Source of the DNA: Medicago truncatula
Taxonomy: Eukaryota; Streptophyta; Magnoliopsida; Fabales; Fabaceae
Length of the DNA stretch: 64,000 bases
Assembly: GCF_003473485.1 (NCBI RefSeq)
Contig: NC_053042.1
Location: 52,415,762-52,479,761 of the forward strand
Reading direction: 5' to 3'
Shown: positions 33,108 through 46,383 of the stretch, piece by piece
How the letters are laid out: each line of letters opens with the position of its first letter
Position numbering within the stretch: the stretch's first letter is position 1
The notes under the pieces: generated by a model
Databases searched by the model: none
Told to the model about the DNA's origin: nothing
What the model saw: only the letters and a program-made list of their open reading frames with translations
Translations under genes and position numbers: made by a program

Positions 33108-35870
33108 ATGAGACTAAACACACTCTTGAGAGTTTCATCTTTTCTTTTTCTTCTACTGCTTCAATATTCATATGCACTTAACTCTGATGGAATTTTCTTG
33201 CTTAAATTCAGATACTCCATCCTCAGTGACCCTTTATCAGTCTTTGAAACATGGAACTATGATGATGCAACTCCATGTTCATGGCATGGAGTTGCATGCA
33301 GTGAATTAGGATCTCCTGATACACCTGATTTCTTAAGAGTAACTAGCTTAATCCTTCCAAATAACCAACTTCTTGGTTCCATTGCAGAAGATTTAGGCCT
33401 AATCCAAAACCTTCATCACATTGATCTCTCAGACAATTTCCTCAATGGTTCATTACCTAACTCTATCTTCAACTCTTCTCAACTACAATTCCTTTCACTC
33501 TCCAACAATAAAATCTCAGGTAAGCTACCTGAGTTGATTGGTTTATCCACAAACCTTCAAAGTCTAAACCTTTCTGACAATGCCTTTGTTGGGTCAGTCC
33601 CAAAAAACCTCACTTCTCTACAGAATCTAACCGTTGTTTCTTTGAAAAGTAACTATTTTTCTGGTGAAATTCCAAATGGGTTCAACTCTGTTCAGATTCT
33701 AGATCTGTCCTCAAATTTGTTCAATGGTTCTCTTCCAAATAACTTTCAAGGCCAAAATCTCCAATACTTGAATCTCTCTTATAATAAAATCTCAGGACCA
33801 ATTCCAAAAACATTTGCTAAGCACATTCCTGAAAATTCTACAATTGATCTCTCATTCAACAATCTAACAGGAACAGTACCTGAATCAATGGCTTTGCTCA
33901 ATCAAAAAGCAGAATCACTCTCTGGAAACTCTGATCTGTGTGGAAAACCTTTGAAGAATCTTTGTATAATTCCCTCAAGTATCTCTACTCCTCCAGAGAA
34001 CATCAACAACACATCTTCACCAGCAATTGCAGCAATGCCAAGAACAGTTAATTCAACACCAGGAACAAACACAACATCAACTAGTGATTCTTCTCAGAAT
34101 GGTCTAAAACCTACTACAATAGCAGCCATTGTTGTAGGTGACATAGCAGGCATGGGAATTTTAGCTCTTATCATTCTTTGTGTATATCAACAAAGAAAGA
34201 AAAGATATACAAAACAAAACACTGTAATTCATGAGAAGAAAGTGTTAGAAAGTGTTGTGCAACAAGACCAAGAAGATGTGAAAACACAAACACATTCACG
34301 ACTTCAATGTTCTCCGTGTTGTTTAACGATTAAACAAGACGAGATATCAGAAGATCCAAGCTCGGATGAGAGTGAACGCGACATTAAAAGTATCATTGTG
34401 GACAACGGGAAGCTTCCGAATGAAGGCACGTTGGTAACGGTGGACGGTGAGACGAAGCTGGATTTGGAGACATTGTTGAAGGCTTCAGCTTATATACTTG
34501 GAACAAGCCGTGCAAGTATTGTGTATAAAGCAGTTTTACAGGATGGAAGAGTTTTTGCTGTTAGAAGGATTGGTGAGTGTGGTGTTGAAAGAATGAAGGA
34601 GTTTGAGAATCAAGTGAGAGCTATTGCTAAGGTTAAGCATCCTAATTTGGTTAAGATTCGTGGGTTCTGTTGGGGTGAAGATGAAAAGCTTGTTATTTCT
34701 GATTATGTTCCTAATGGCAGCCTCTCAAGTATTGGTTACAGTAAGTTCACAATATTTTCCTCTGCATTTTGCACAGATTTGTTCAATGATAAAATGCTGA
34801 TTATGAAATTAGGGACTAACTTAACATATTAAAAGTTTATAGCATAAACACTTACAACTCATAAGTTGTTTTTCATGAGCTATATTGTATAAAAAGTGTT
34901 TTATGTATTGATAAAGTCAAATATGTCAATTCAAATAGATTTACTTTCATATTTGTTAGGAATCAAGTAGAAGAGGTATAGGTGTTTATCTTTGATGAGG
35001 TTAGCTATCCACGGATTCATGTAGTTATGAATGTTGATGGCTGTTTGGTCGAAATTGAACGATCTAATAATATTTCAAGCTCAAAATTTGGATAGTTCTA
35101 TCTCGACCAAAATAAAATGAACTAAATTGAGGTTTCTTTTAACTAATTTGTTTAGGTTCATGAAAATTAATAATCGCATATGTTAATGATGTTTAGGAAG
35201 AGGAGGGTCGTCCCCTATGAACTTATCCTTGGAGGTGCGTTTGAAGATAGCAAAAGGAGTTGCAAGAGGACTAGCTTATCTTCACGAGAAGAAACACGTG
35301 CATGGCAATGTTAAACCAAGCAACGTCTTATTAAATTCAGAAATGGAACCCATCATAAGTGATTTTGGAATTGACTTGCTTCTCTTGAATGATATCAACC
35401 ATAGAGGGAATGGTTCATTTAGACATTTAGTGAACCAGAGAACCCCACAACAACAAGACATTTCCATTGGTTCAACTCCTAGCCCCTATGGAACAATGGG
35501 GCCATCATCATCTACTTGTGGGGGTCAAGTGCCATACCAAGCACCAGAATCGTTTCAAAACATAAAATCAAACCCCAAATCGGATGTGTATTCATTTGGA
35601 GTTATTTTGTTGGAGATTTTAAGTGGGAGGGTTTTCTCGGACCTGGAGTTAGACCAATGGTCTATTCCCGGTTCGGTTGAAGAGGAGAAAAACCGGGTTT
35701 TGAGAATGGTTGATGTGGCAATTAAGCATGAGATTGAAGGTAGAGAAAATGTGGTGCTCACGTGTTTTAAGTTGGGGTTAAATTGTGTTTCTCTTGTCCC
35801 ACAAAAGAGACCGTCCATGAAAGAAGCACTACAAATTTTAGAGAAGATGGCTACATTTGTTATTAATTAA
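33108..35870 (+). CDS. LRR receptor-like protein with dead kinase domain
   Basis: Two exons, 33108-34740 and 35197-35870 (phase 1 intron, GTAAGT donor), give 768 residues. A signal peptide (residues 1-24) precedes the LRRNT-type segment ending CSWHGVACSE, about eight leucine-rich repeats, and a Ser/Thr-rich stalk with many N-glycosylation sites. One membrane helix lies at about 336-360, then a kinase-like domain from about 450. The Gly loop is degenerate (LGTSRAS), the catalytic HRD is HGN (HVHGNVKPSN, about 578), DFG is kept (SDFG), and VAIK is AVRR. It closely resembles the Arabidopsis At4g34220/At2g15300 pair. A kinase lacking the catalytic Asp probably signals by scaffolding. ATG 33108 was chosen because it starts the signal peptide; ATG 33081 is upstream in frame. 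Confidence 0.93.
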
Positions 35871-37740
35871 TTGTTTTCATATAATGATATTGATGTAACT
35901 TGAACCTTGTTATGGTCAAGGTGTTTAGCTTTTTCCAACTTTTGTTGACTTGAAATTAGTATGGACAAAGGTAAAGATTATTGGAAAGATTTGTTTGTTT
36001 ATTAGAAAGAGATATTATATTGCATTGTACCTTTGACGGATGAAAGGAATCTTTGTCTCTATAAGTTGCTTTCGGTGAAGACTGTGAGCACTTGGCGCAT
36101 GTATGAGGCGTGGCTGGTTTTGCTGACTATTAAGACTTTTGATCAGTTGTAAACACGAATGACAGGGCATCTCATATTCTTACTTATGACTACCCAAATG
36201 CATGGTTAACATTTTTGAGCATATATCATTGACAAATTATTACTATATGAAAATTAAGATCGGAATTGTAAAGTTGCAAAGATTAAAACAACAGAGAAAT
36301 AAAGAGTAGAATTGAAACAAGAATAAATAAAAGAAAATGTGGATAAGACAAAAACGGATGGTGTCCCAAATCAAAAAGATATAGGCACACTTACATAAAT
36401 TAAAAAAAATTAAAACAAAACTAATTTAGTCACATCAATTGATATCATTCTCTTTTAATTATTTTTATTTTATATGAGTGTGTCTAAATCTTTTTGATCT
36501 GGAGTTGCGATTATAAAAGAGTTTTTCATCTTAAATTGAGTGATCATTTCAAGAAACTTGATAATCAAAGGAGTGCCACTTCAGCATTAAAGCTCACCTT
36601 TTCTCACCATCGAAGTGTTATTTGAACCTCCATTATGCTTCTTTAATCCGCCACTTCTCTTCGCATAACTTATTATAATCATGTCACTAACTTCAAGCTC
36701 ATTTTCCATAATCAAAGAAGCAGAATTTACACTCAAGTTTGAAAATACAAATTGTGGGTAATTCTCCAAGATTTCCAACGAAATAATATCATGTCAATCG
36801 AACATCAAAAGCTTAAGATATAGTCAAAATAAGACAGGAGTGTCATCGCCTACAAATATAACACTTTAAACCATAACTAATTTGTTTTTTTATTTTTATT
36901 TCATTATTGAAGTAATTCTTCTTATCAAAGAAGAGCATTTTAAGATCTCATCATTCCCTCCCTATCAGAGTTAGAAATGGTGCGTTTTCTCTATGAGAGT
37001 TAGCTAGTTTATGTTGTTGTTTTCCTTGGGGGTAACCTCTTTTTCATCATTAAAAAAAGGAGTTAGACTAATTGTATACTCTCATGAATGCACATCTTCT
37101 GCTTGTGGGTATTAAGTCTATCAATGAAATGTTATTTTGCTTTTGAAAGGAAAAAAAAAAAAAAGTTAATCGGTGTCTCTGAAACATTGGTTAAAGAATC
37201 AAATATAGTAGATATTATATTGGAACTTGTGTTGTCAACTCTTTAAAAGTATAAAAAGTGTTATATGTATGTTTAAGAAAAGGAGTGTACTTATGAAAAT
37301 AAATAGCGTCATTACATAAAAAATGTCGATACCTAAATAATAAGATATGAAGAAAAATAATGACTAAAGATGATTCTATTCTGCCCCCTAAACAATGTAT
37401 AGTAATATGTAGAGGTCAAGTTCGAACTTCAAACACTCAAGTTGTTTATTTTAAATGTAAATTTTAAATATTAAACTACTTGACAAAAAAAGATTATATT
37501 TTAATCATGATAAAAAAATATTTCTAATTTAGTGGCCTATTATAATTATAACTTCTTAGATTTTATTTAAGGTGGCCCCTCTAAATTTTGACAAGGGAAA
37601 TATTATAAAACAGTAGTTCTGTAAGATAGACACAAAGATACCAATGGCACCCAAGTGCTACCCGTAAAATAGTTGTTAGATCCTATACCACTTTAAATTT
37701 AAGAGACTAGTCGATAATAGCAGTAAACTAATTAAAAAAA
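35871..37740. other. Intergenic with one small MITE-like repeat
   Basis: No gene was recognised. At 36365-36504 the ends CAAATCAAAAAGATATAGGCACAC and its near inverted match GATCAAAAAGATTTAGACACAC form a 140-bp MITE-like unit; its target duplication is unclear. The rest is AT-rich, with an A-run at about 37149-37164. Confidence 0.5.
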
Positions 37741-39150
37741 TTAATTCTGATAAGGAGGGGCTTTATGTCACATGGAGATCACTCTAAACATAAAGATGTT
37801 CGTGCTCTTTCTCACGCTTCTGACCCTGCTGATATGTTGGATAGAAACATTGAATGGATATTTTTAGACAATTCTGATAAGGAGGGGCTTAATAAGGAAG
37901 GAGATAATGTGGATGTGCCTGAGACTGCAACAATCCAAAAGAGTGGTAACTTTTCAACATGATCTCTTCACAACTCTTTTGATACTTTACATGAAGAATG
38001 TGAACTTCCTTCAGGGGAGACACAACTAGCATATAAGGATCCTAATCACAATTCCAATGACACTTTGTCTGAAAGTGCAACAATTATTGATAAGGTTTCC
38101 AAGGAGATAGTTTGTTTGATTCACTTTGCACACTCATAGGACCATGTTGTTGAGAAAAATGGCTCCTTTAAGTCTGCACAAGTGGACACAAACAACACTC
38201 TGTTGGAGCCTGATAATGGGACAAGTATCATTCCTACATCAGCTACAACATCTTCTCAACAGTACAACACAACTGGGAGGCTGTTATACTCTAGTGCTGC
38301 TACTGTGTCAGTTAGTTTTGCTTTGGATCCTACACTTAATAAGAATGGTCAACCAAATAAGCAAGCTTCCTTTGGAGCACCTCTCATCACATCTGGTACA
38401 TCAAATGAGGATATCTGTGTAGGGGATCCAAACCTAAGCAAGCAAGCTGCCTCATCTAAAATAGCTACTTATGATGCTACTATTATCACTCCCATTACCA
38501 CTTATGATGAGAATCTTCGACCTGACAAAGGCAGGATATCTCAACCTGCTAACTTTGAAAACACTTCTGAAGCTTGCAAGGAAAGTGAAAAACTTTTGAG
38601 CAAATTCTGGGATGATGGTTTGGATTCTGATCATGCTCCTGATGAGGAGACAAATATGCGTGATGAGCAAGAGCAGCACCTTGAAAAAGATATTGAGGAG
38701 GGAAGTTTATTCCCTCCTTTTATGTCAAGAATGCAGAAGAAGAATAATAAGAAGCAATATGCCAATAAGCCAAATGATACAGGGGTTCAAAACACATTAA
38801 ATGATAACATACAAATTCGTTCTGAAAAGGGTGTCATCAAAACCAATCCCAAATATCTGTAATTGTTTGGATGGTTGACAATTCTTCTTAGTGGGATATT
38901 TTTGATTGTTTAGATATTTGATCTTTCTCTTTTGTAGTGTTAGATTTGTTGGTGATCATGGCTGCATTTCCTTGTTTAGCAGCTTAGGTTTCTTTTGATT
39001 AAAAGCAAAGCTTAATTAGATGCTAGAAGTTTCTTTGCATCTTAGGAGTAGTTTTGGCTTACTTTCTATGTTCTCTCTTTGTATAGGGTTTAGGCCCTGT
39101 CCTGCCTCTTATTGTTTTCTTAGCCTTTATAAAAAATAAAAATAAAAATA
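37741..39150 (+). pseudogene. LINE-like ORF1 relic
   Basis: Two open segments on the plus strand, 37765-37962 and 38182-38862, are separated by stops. The second (about 226 codons) is hydrophilic and rich in Ser, Thr, Asn and Asp, ending KGVIKTNPKYL, like the C-terminal part of plant LINE ORF1/gag-like proteins. It is followed by GGCCCTGTCCTGCC and a tail of repeated AAAATA (about 39128-39152), a LINE-style 3' end. A 21-bp word beginning AATTCTGATAAGGAGG occurs at 37742 and again at 37871. Assignment rests on composition and tail, not on a diagnostic domain. Confidence 0.45.
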
Positions 39151-39710
39151 CACATAAATTTAGGTCCAAACATTCTTCAATTCTGTATTGGGGTGATTGT
39201 CATTTTGGTTTTTATGTGTGTAACTAGGGGCGGTTGCTAGTACAAGGGGAGGTAGCCATGGCTACCAAAAAAAAAATTATTTTTTTAGCTAGTAGGTATA
39301 TTTTTATATTTAGCTACCCCAAGTTTTATTTTAAGTGAAATAATTTTTTCTATCTTTATTCAGTTTCGGTCGAACTTCAAATTATTTAATCATGTCGTAT
39401 AGGAACCGAAAGAATAACACCCAAAATAGATAAATAATAAATAAATAATAACAATATTTGTTTTATTTAACAAATAAAATTATTCAATTGTAGGTAGGCC
39501 CACACTCACGCCCACCACACAATTAATCTATATAATATAAATTTAGGACCCATTTCATAGACTTTTATGGAAATGAATTACTATTGTTTTGGTGTTGCCA
39601 CATGTCCCTTTCTTTTTTACAAATGCTCTCACCATATTGATCCTCACAAAATGCTCTCACCACAATCATCCTCACATATTTGTATTTAATGTTCATGTAT
39701 AAAAGGAAGT

Positions 39711-40253
39711 TTTACAATATCAAATTCTATTACTTTAATTTATATTAGAAATCAAACATTTTGAATTTAAAAAGTACAAATTTGAATCAAATAATTTTTT
39801 TTTAATAATCAAATAGTTTAAATTAAAATTATTTCAAAAAAGATAGTTTGAATTAAAATATTTGAATTCATAGATTAAAATAAAACAATTGGTAGAATTA
39901 TTCAAATTTGTTTTTTATTAATAATAACGCATAATAGTGTTTATTCAAAAAAAAAAACATCAAATAATGTTAGACATTTCTTACTTTTTATTTTCGTTTA
40001 CAATATCAAATTCTATTACTTGAATTTATATTAGAAATCAAACATTTCGAATTCAAAAAGTACAAATTTGAATCAAATAATTTTTTTTAATAATCAAATA
40101 GTTTAAATTAAACTTCTTTCAAAAAAGATAGTTTGAATTAAAACATTTGAATTCAAAGATTAAAATAAAACAATTGATTGAATTATTCAAATTTGTTTTT
40201 TATTAATAATAACGCATTATAGTGTTTATTAAAAAAAAAACACCAAATAATGC
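39711..40253. repeat. Tandem duplication of about 286 bp inside the Helitron
   Basis: TTTACAATATCAAATTCTAT occurs at 39711 and 39997; about 255 bp after each copy agree closely, down to AATAACGCATWATAGTGTTTATT. The segment is non-coding. Confidence 0.9.
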
Positions 40254-41178
40254 TAAGGCATTATAAATCTTTCAAGCTTGCTCATGACATGTGGCACTAT
40301 GAAGTAAACCAAGCATTCTCATGAATTTGACATTTAATGCTATTAATTTTATTTGTATTTGAGTTTTATAAAATTATTCTAATTTGATGTGTTGCTATTC
40401 ATGGAATATTAAATATATAATATATCTTAACAATTATTTTAATTGAATTTTTTCTTTTCACACATATATACACACGAATCTATTTATATCCAAATTATTT
40501 TGTGTTTGAAATTAAAAGTAACAAAACCAAATGATATATTTCATTGTATTTTGTATTTTCGTTCTTAAAAAATAGCATATGTTGTATTTTCGTTAAAAAA
40601 ATAAAGAAGTTCATATGTTGTACTATTATTAAAAAATTGGATCAAACTTAAATATTACTATAATCTGAAAACAATAATGAAAACAAACTATTAATAAAAA
40701 TTATTTTTATTAATAATAAAAATTCACTATTATCACTGACCAAAATTTTAATTGTTTATGCTTGGATCATTACATATATTATAATAATAATAAAAAAACA
40801 CATAATCAGAAGAAAAAAAAATGACCTCTATTTTAAATGATTATGTTACATATATATGTCAAAATCACCTCTAACTTAGCATAGGAGATTTCCTAAAAAA
40901 AAACTTAGAATAGGAGACTTTTTATGATACGCTTTTAATAGCTATTAAAACAATTTATGGACATTAGAATTGATTCATGACCAAATAATTTTGTAAATGA
41001 ATACCCTGCATAGAACAATTGTTTTTTTAGGAATGTTAAAAAAATAATGGTTATTATACCAAATTACAGTGTGAAACAAGTCTATAAATTAGAAATATGG
41101 ATTGACATAATTTCACATCACAATTCACAACTCTTATCCCCCGTTTTTTATTCTTTGTTCTTCTTCTTCTTTTTTAAC

Positions 41179-41357
41179 TTTGATATCAATGCTCCAAGAT
41201 TTATATTTCTTTTATGTGGTGACTTTGATGAATCAAATGTTCAGACAAAGATTGTTTAGTTTTTTTTATTCTTTTTTCTTCATATTTTTCTTCATTGATA
41301 TCAATGTTCCAAGAGTAATATTTCCTTTATGCTGCGATTTTGATGAATCAAATGTTC
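41179..41357. repeat. Direct repeat, about 64 bp, 115 bp apart
   Basis: TTGATATCAATGYTCCAAGA ... GATGAATCAAATGTTCA is present at 41179-41242 and 41294-41357 with few changes. It lies in the Helitron 5' half. Confidence 0.85.
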
Positions 41358-43689
41358 ACATAAAAAGTAGTTTCTTCATCTCTCCTATAAAAAAAATTAT
41401 TCATCTCTCCTTTATTTTATTTTTCATGTGACTTATTTTATTTTTTCCTTATGCTTTTTTGTTTTCGTTATTATTCTATTTAAATTTATGGATGGTTTAT
41501 AAATGAATACTATAGTTTTTTTTTTTTTTTTTACTTTTGTGGTTCCTATGCATACAGGGTATTGAATCAAGAAATCACGAACAAGCACAAAAAAATAAGA
41601 ATATGGAGATATTATTTTATAGATGAAACCGATTATATGATGGTAGACAACATATTCTTCACACGAGGGCCTAGGGAAAAAAAGATGACATTATGACAAA
41701 CTTTGAGATTCCAAAGAAATTAGTCGTTCTTAGAAAAGAATCTAGATAAAATTTTTACTATGATGAGTCACTATTTTATGTCTCTTATACAAAGAAGGAT
41801 TGTGTAGTTTTTTGGTATGATTTATATGTAATCGGACTGAAAAATGGAACAAAGGAGTATTATATTGATGAAATTAGTTAATAAATTACTTATCATTTTA
41901 ATGCTTTTTACTATTAGTTCATAATTGAGTTTATCATTTTCTGCATATTTAAAGTCAGTTTAGGCGAAATAAAAAAATAAACATCATGCACACACACTAT
42001 CAAATGGCAACACCCAAGTTTCACCAGCAATATCATGTCCTAATAGATTAATTGAGTTTATCATTTTTTGTATATTCGTTTATAATTTGTTATGGTTTTA
42101 TTTCAATAATTTCTTTAAAAAATTATTTTTCATTATGTAGTTGACAAAGAAAGCTATGACCAGTTGTTTATTGGACGATAATCAATAACAATATTTTTTT
42201 GTTGTTGAGGGAAGTAATAATATTGATTAACATATTTAATTTATCCATCACAACACCGTATATGTTGTAATGTAAATGGTAATTAATAAAAAAAATATAT
42301 TAATTGAGTAATATAGTTACAGCTCATTTAGTCATTTTCACAAAAGAGTAGATAGAACTCTTTTTTTCGAGAAAAATTTAAGAATGCAATGAAATAAACC
42401 TTTGACCAAATAATTAAGGAGTTTATTTTTTCATGTTTATAAATCATGAAAATTCTAGACATTATTATTTTTTAATTAAGACAAATATCTATAAGGATCA
42501 ACAATATTTTTGAATGTAATTAATTTGATACAAACATTTTAAATAAGTGATCACATTGTAATATTTGAAATAAACGTTGTAATATTTTGAATGAAATTAA
42601 TTTGGTACAAACGTTCTAAATAGGCTATCTATTTTTTTCTTTGTTTCACGACATTTGATTCCAAAGACTTGGGTATGCTTATAGTAAAGGATCGTGACTT
42701 CCGCGTGAATACGATATAAAAAATTGATAGTAAACCTTTAAATAACCTTTAAATAAGCATAAAAAAAAATTATTTTGTTCTTTCAAAAATTAAACACATA
42801 CTTTAATTGTCTTAATTATAAATGATTTGTTGAAATTTTGAAATGCTCCAATCAGGGCTATCTTAAAGAAGAAACTCACAGAGTTCTTTAAATCATTTGA
42901 GAATATAAAGCAAGTTTTCCGTTTTCCCTTAACTCGTCTTAGTGTTGTTAATGGATTCTACAGCTAAACTTTGATCATTCACAATAATTAAAGATACAAT
43001 TATGTCTTGATAATAATAAAAAATGTTTAATTACTTCATTAAAAATAATAAGTAAAAAAGAGGACATTGAGATAGAGATTAAATTTTCAAATTAATTTTT
43101 TTGAACTTAAAGGTTTTTTTTTTCTTAGCAACTAATTGGGTCTCAGTTTTTATACGAATCTAAAATTTGTCTTGACTTAAAATTCAAATCTACCCCCAAT
43201 CACTAAATTAACCCATAAATATAAATTTTATGGTATAATATTTTTAATAGAAATTATATTACCAATTAACCATCCATTATTGTATTTATAGCAAAAACAA
43301 TGACAATCAAATGATTTGGTTGAATTTAAAGTTTTACACGGAGAGAGGGATTTCACGTTCACTAATAAAAAATAGGGATAAGGGCGATACATTTGAAGAC
43401 TATTACACATTAAGAAATCTAGCACATTCCAACCTTGATGACAAGGTTGTTTTCGAGAGGTGTGTTTTTTAGGATATAGTAAAGGCTGATTAGAGTAGTT
43501 TAAGTAGTTAAGATGTACTTTTTTTAGGATATAGTAAAGAACAAACTAAGAGTTACTAACTCTACGATACCATTCAGCATTTTCCACATTTTTTAGGCTG
43601 ATATGTTTAAATATAAAGGATTCTCATATAAAGCTAATATTTTTTGTTTCTCTTCAACGTGCACCCATATGCATGCAAAGGTGTTAATA

Positions 43690-45331
43690 TTAATTTCGTG
43701 ACTTTACATTTAATATGCAGATCAGCGTATCGGTGACGATGACTTGAAGAACATGTGTTTGATTGAAATTGAAACGCTGCTTCAGGAAAATGGACGGTTG
43801 CTTACTGACTTCAAATCTATGCCCATGGCAAACGCAGCAGACATGCCAACGTTCACAAACAAGCTTATCGTTGATGAGCTAAATTACAACAAAGATAAAC
43901 GGGAAAAGACACACTGATATGTTACTGATGCTGGCTGATGAACAAAGAAGTGTGCATGACAAGATCATGGAGTCTGTTGATTCTGACGACGATGGTTTCT
44001 TTTTCATATATGGTTACAGTGGTACTGGAAAAATCTTTATATGGAAAACATTGTTAGTTGTTGTTAGATCGAAGAGGTTAATTGTATTGAATGTTGCATC
44101 CAGCGATATAGCAACTCTTCTATTACCAGGTGGAAGAACCGTGCACTCGACGCAAACAGTCCCTAGGGCAGACCTGGTGCGTGCTTCAAAGTTGATAATT
44201 TGTGATGAGGCTCCAATGATGCACCGATGGTGTTTTGAAGCAGTTGACCAATCAATGCATGATATCATATCCAAGAATGATCCCTTAAACGAGTTTAGAC
44301 CTTTTGGAGGAATGACGGTAGTTTTAGGTGGTGATTTCAGACAAATATTGTATGTTGTCCGAAAAGGAACGAGGCAGGATATTGTTGATGCCTCAATCAA
44401 TTCATCAAATATATGGGCTTATTGTAATGTGTTGAGGCTTACTGTTAATATCAGATTGGGTGCATCTTCGGGACCTACAGAGCAGAAAGAAACTGCTAAT
44501 TTTGGCAAGTGGATACTCTCAATTGGAGACGGCAACGACGCTTCGAATGAGAATGGTGAAATGAAGGTAGAAATTCCCGAAGATTTGCTCATATCCGACA
44601 CAACAAATTCTTTGATGTCACTAATACACTTTGTATATCCCGATTTGAATGATAACATTGGTGACCTGCTCTTTTTCCAAGAAAAGGGAATACTCGCACC
44701 AACGCTTGATTCGGTTGAGCATGTTAACGAATATATGATGTTGATGATTCCAGGTGAAGAGAAAGAGTATTTAAGCTCTGATTCAGTTTGTCGATCGGGC
44801 AAAAAGTCTGATGTCCAGAGCGAGTGGTTCACAACGGAATTTCTTAATGGTATTAAGAGCTATGGAATTCCAAATCACCAGTTGAAACTGAGGGTGGGAT
44901 GTCCAATTATGCTGATGAGAAACATCGATCAGGTCATTGGACTGTGTAATGGTACGAGGCTGACAGTTACACATCTAGGGAAGAGCACGATAACTGCTAT
45001 TATAATTACAGGAAAAAGGGAAGGTACCAGGGTATTCATTCCCAAGATGAATCTTATTCCGAGTGATCCAGGACTACCCTTCAAATTCAGGCGCAGGCAA
45101 TTTCCATTGACGCTTTGTTTTGCAATGACAATAAATAAAAGCGAGAGTCAATCTTTATCTCGAGTGGGGGTTTATCTTCCTAAGCCTGTGTTCACACATG
45201 GACAACTTTATGTCACTATCTCTCGAGTAACTTGAAGAAAAGGTCTGAAGTTGCTCATCCTGGATGAAGATAATAATGTTTGTAAGGAGACCACAAATGT
45301 TGTGTATCATGAAGTTTTTCAAAAAGTCTGA
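43690..45331 (+). pseudogene. Helitron Pif1-type helicase, damaged
   Basis: The region encodes the C-terminal helicase of plant Helitron RepHel proteins. It has LADEQRSVHDKIM, P-loop GYSGTGKIF, LIICDEAPMMHR (Walker B), FGGMTVVLGGDFRQIL, LRVGCPIMLMRN and KSESQSLSRVGVYLP. Damage seen: the preceding part (from ~43722, ending ELNYNKDKREKTH) runs into TGA at 43915 and is in another frame; the P-loop lacks the Ser/Thr after Lys (GKI); about 20 residues normally between GGRTVHS and LIICDEA are missing; and TGA follows SRVT at about 45233, after which RKGLKLLILDED continues in frame to 45331. The longest open part is 43919-45235. Full RepHel proteins unwind DNA during rolling-circle transposition. 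Confidence 0.88.
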
Positions 45332-46030
45332 ACATTGGTTATGTTTTAGAATTGTTGTTGCTATAATTTAGAAAACTAAAGCTGCCTATTGTTTGGAAGT
45401 CGTTTTATTTTTAATTTCTTTGTAAGGCGTACTGGTCATTATAGACATGCAATTTCTATATAAGCAGATCCTCTTGCCATTGATTATTAATTCATGCACT
45501 TTTCAGGTTTAACAATCCGCGAAACCTTTTTTTTTTACATCATTGTTAACCTAATATACAATATTTACATTAGACCATTTGTTTTGTAAAAATTAAAAAC
45601 AAATAACAATCGTGTTTCTGTAGCCCAAACTATATTTATACACACCCGTAAAAAATTAAACGCTTGCATTTACCGACTACGTGTATGCATGTGACACCGA
45701 CTATTATATAATTTTTTTTTTTTAGTTTTTATGATTAATAAAATACATTTTGTCAACAAATATTATTATACAGTACGTCGGCGTATTTTTGCAAAAATAT
45801 TACATATGCTAAGTTTAACAATGAGTGCATCTTATACTACAAATAATTAATACAAGTATAATAATTCAAATACTTTTATCGTTATATGCAATGTTTAGAT
45901 ATTTCAAAATATATACAAAATTAAAATGATATTTTTTTCATATCGAATTTAAATTATAACCACAATTATAACTTTAAGATAATATAATATAAAATCTATA
46001 CATATTATCAAAAAAAAAAAAAAATTATTT

Positions 46031-46058
46031 CCCCGTGCTGGCACGGGTCACTATACTA
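46031..46058 (+). other. Helitron 3' hairpin and CTAG terminus
   Basis: CCCGTGC (46031-46037) pairs with GCACGGG (46040-46046) across a 2-base loop. Eight bases later CTAG ends the element. This is the expected transposition stop signal. Confidence 0.93.
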
Positions 46059-46383
46059 GTAAAATAAAATTGCTTTTTTTTTTACTTTTCATTTTTCAAA
46101 AACACAACACAACACAATTACAACGGTGAATAAGAACAAGAGAAGAGCCACAAACAAACAGCCGTGCGGTGACTATATTTATATATTTAGGTTTTTGTAC
46201 CTTTTATGTTTTAGTTTAGCAATTTCATCAAAAATTGGTTTTGGGTTAGGAAAAACAAATTAGGTTAATTATACCGTATAGTTTTACGTTTTACTTTTTA
46301 ATTCTGGTTCTTTTCTTTTTTTGTGACAACATTTGATTTAAACAACACAAATTCTTATGTTTATTTAATTTATTATCTTAGGT

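Larger units (their letters stand above)
39527..46058 (+). mobile_element. Helitron, 6.5 kb, complete ends, broken helicase
   Basis: The 5' end TCTATATAATATAAATTTAG starts after an A (39526). The 3' end has a 7-bp hairpin (46031-46046), then TCACTATA and CTAG (46055-46058), followed by T. TC start, 3' hairpin, CTAG end and insertion between A and T are the Helitron hallmarks, and no target duplication is expected. The interior is AT-rich. It holds direct repeats (39711-40253, 41179-41357), a short exon-like stretch near 41700-41890 of unknown origin (with a stop), and a damaged Pif1-type helicase region (43690-45331). No Rep (HUH) nuclease domain is visible, so it cannot move by itself. Confidence 0.9.

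Noticed and set aside
44014-44974. Antisense frames of 128, 137 and 63 codons
   Set aside because: They mirror the Helitron helicase frame on the opposite strand and match no family.
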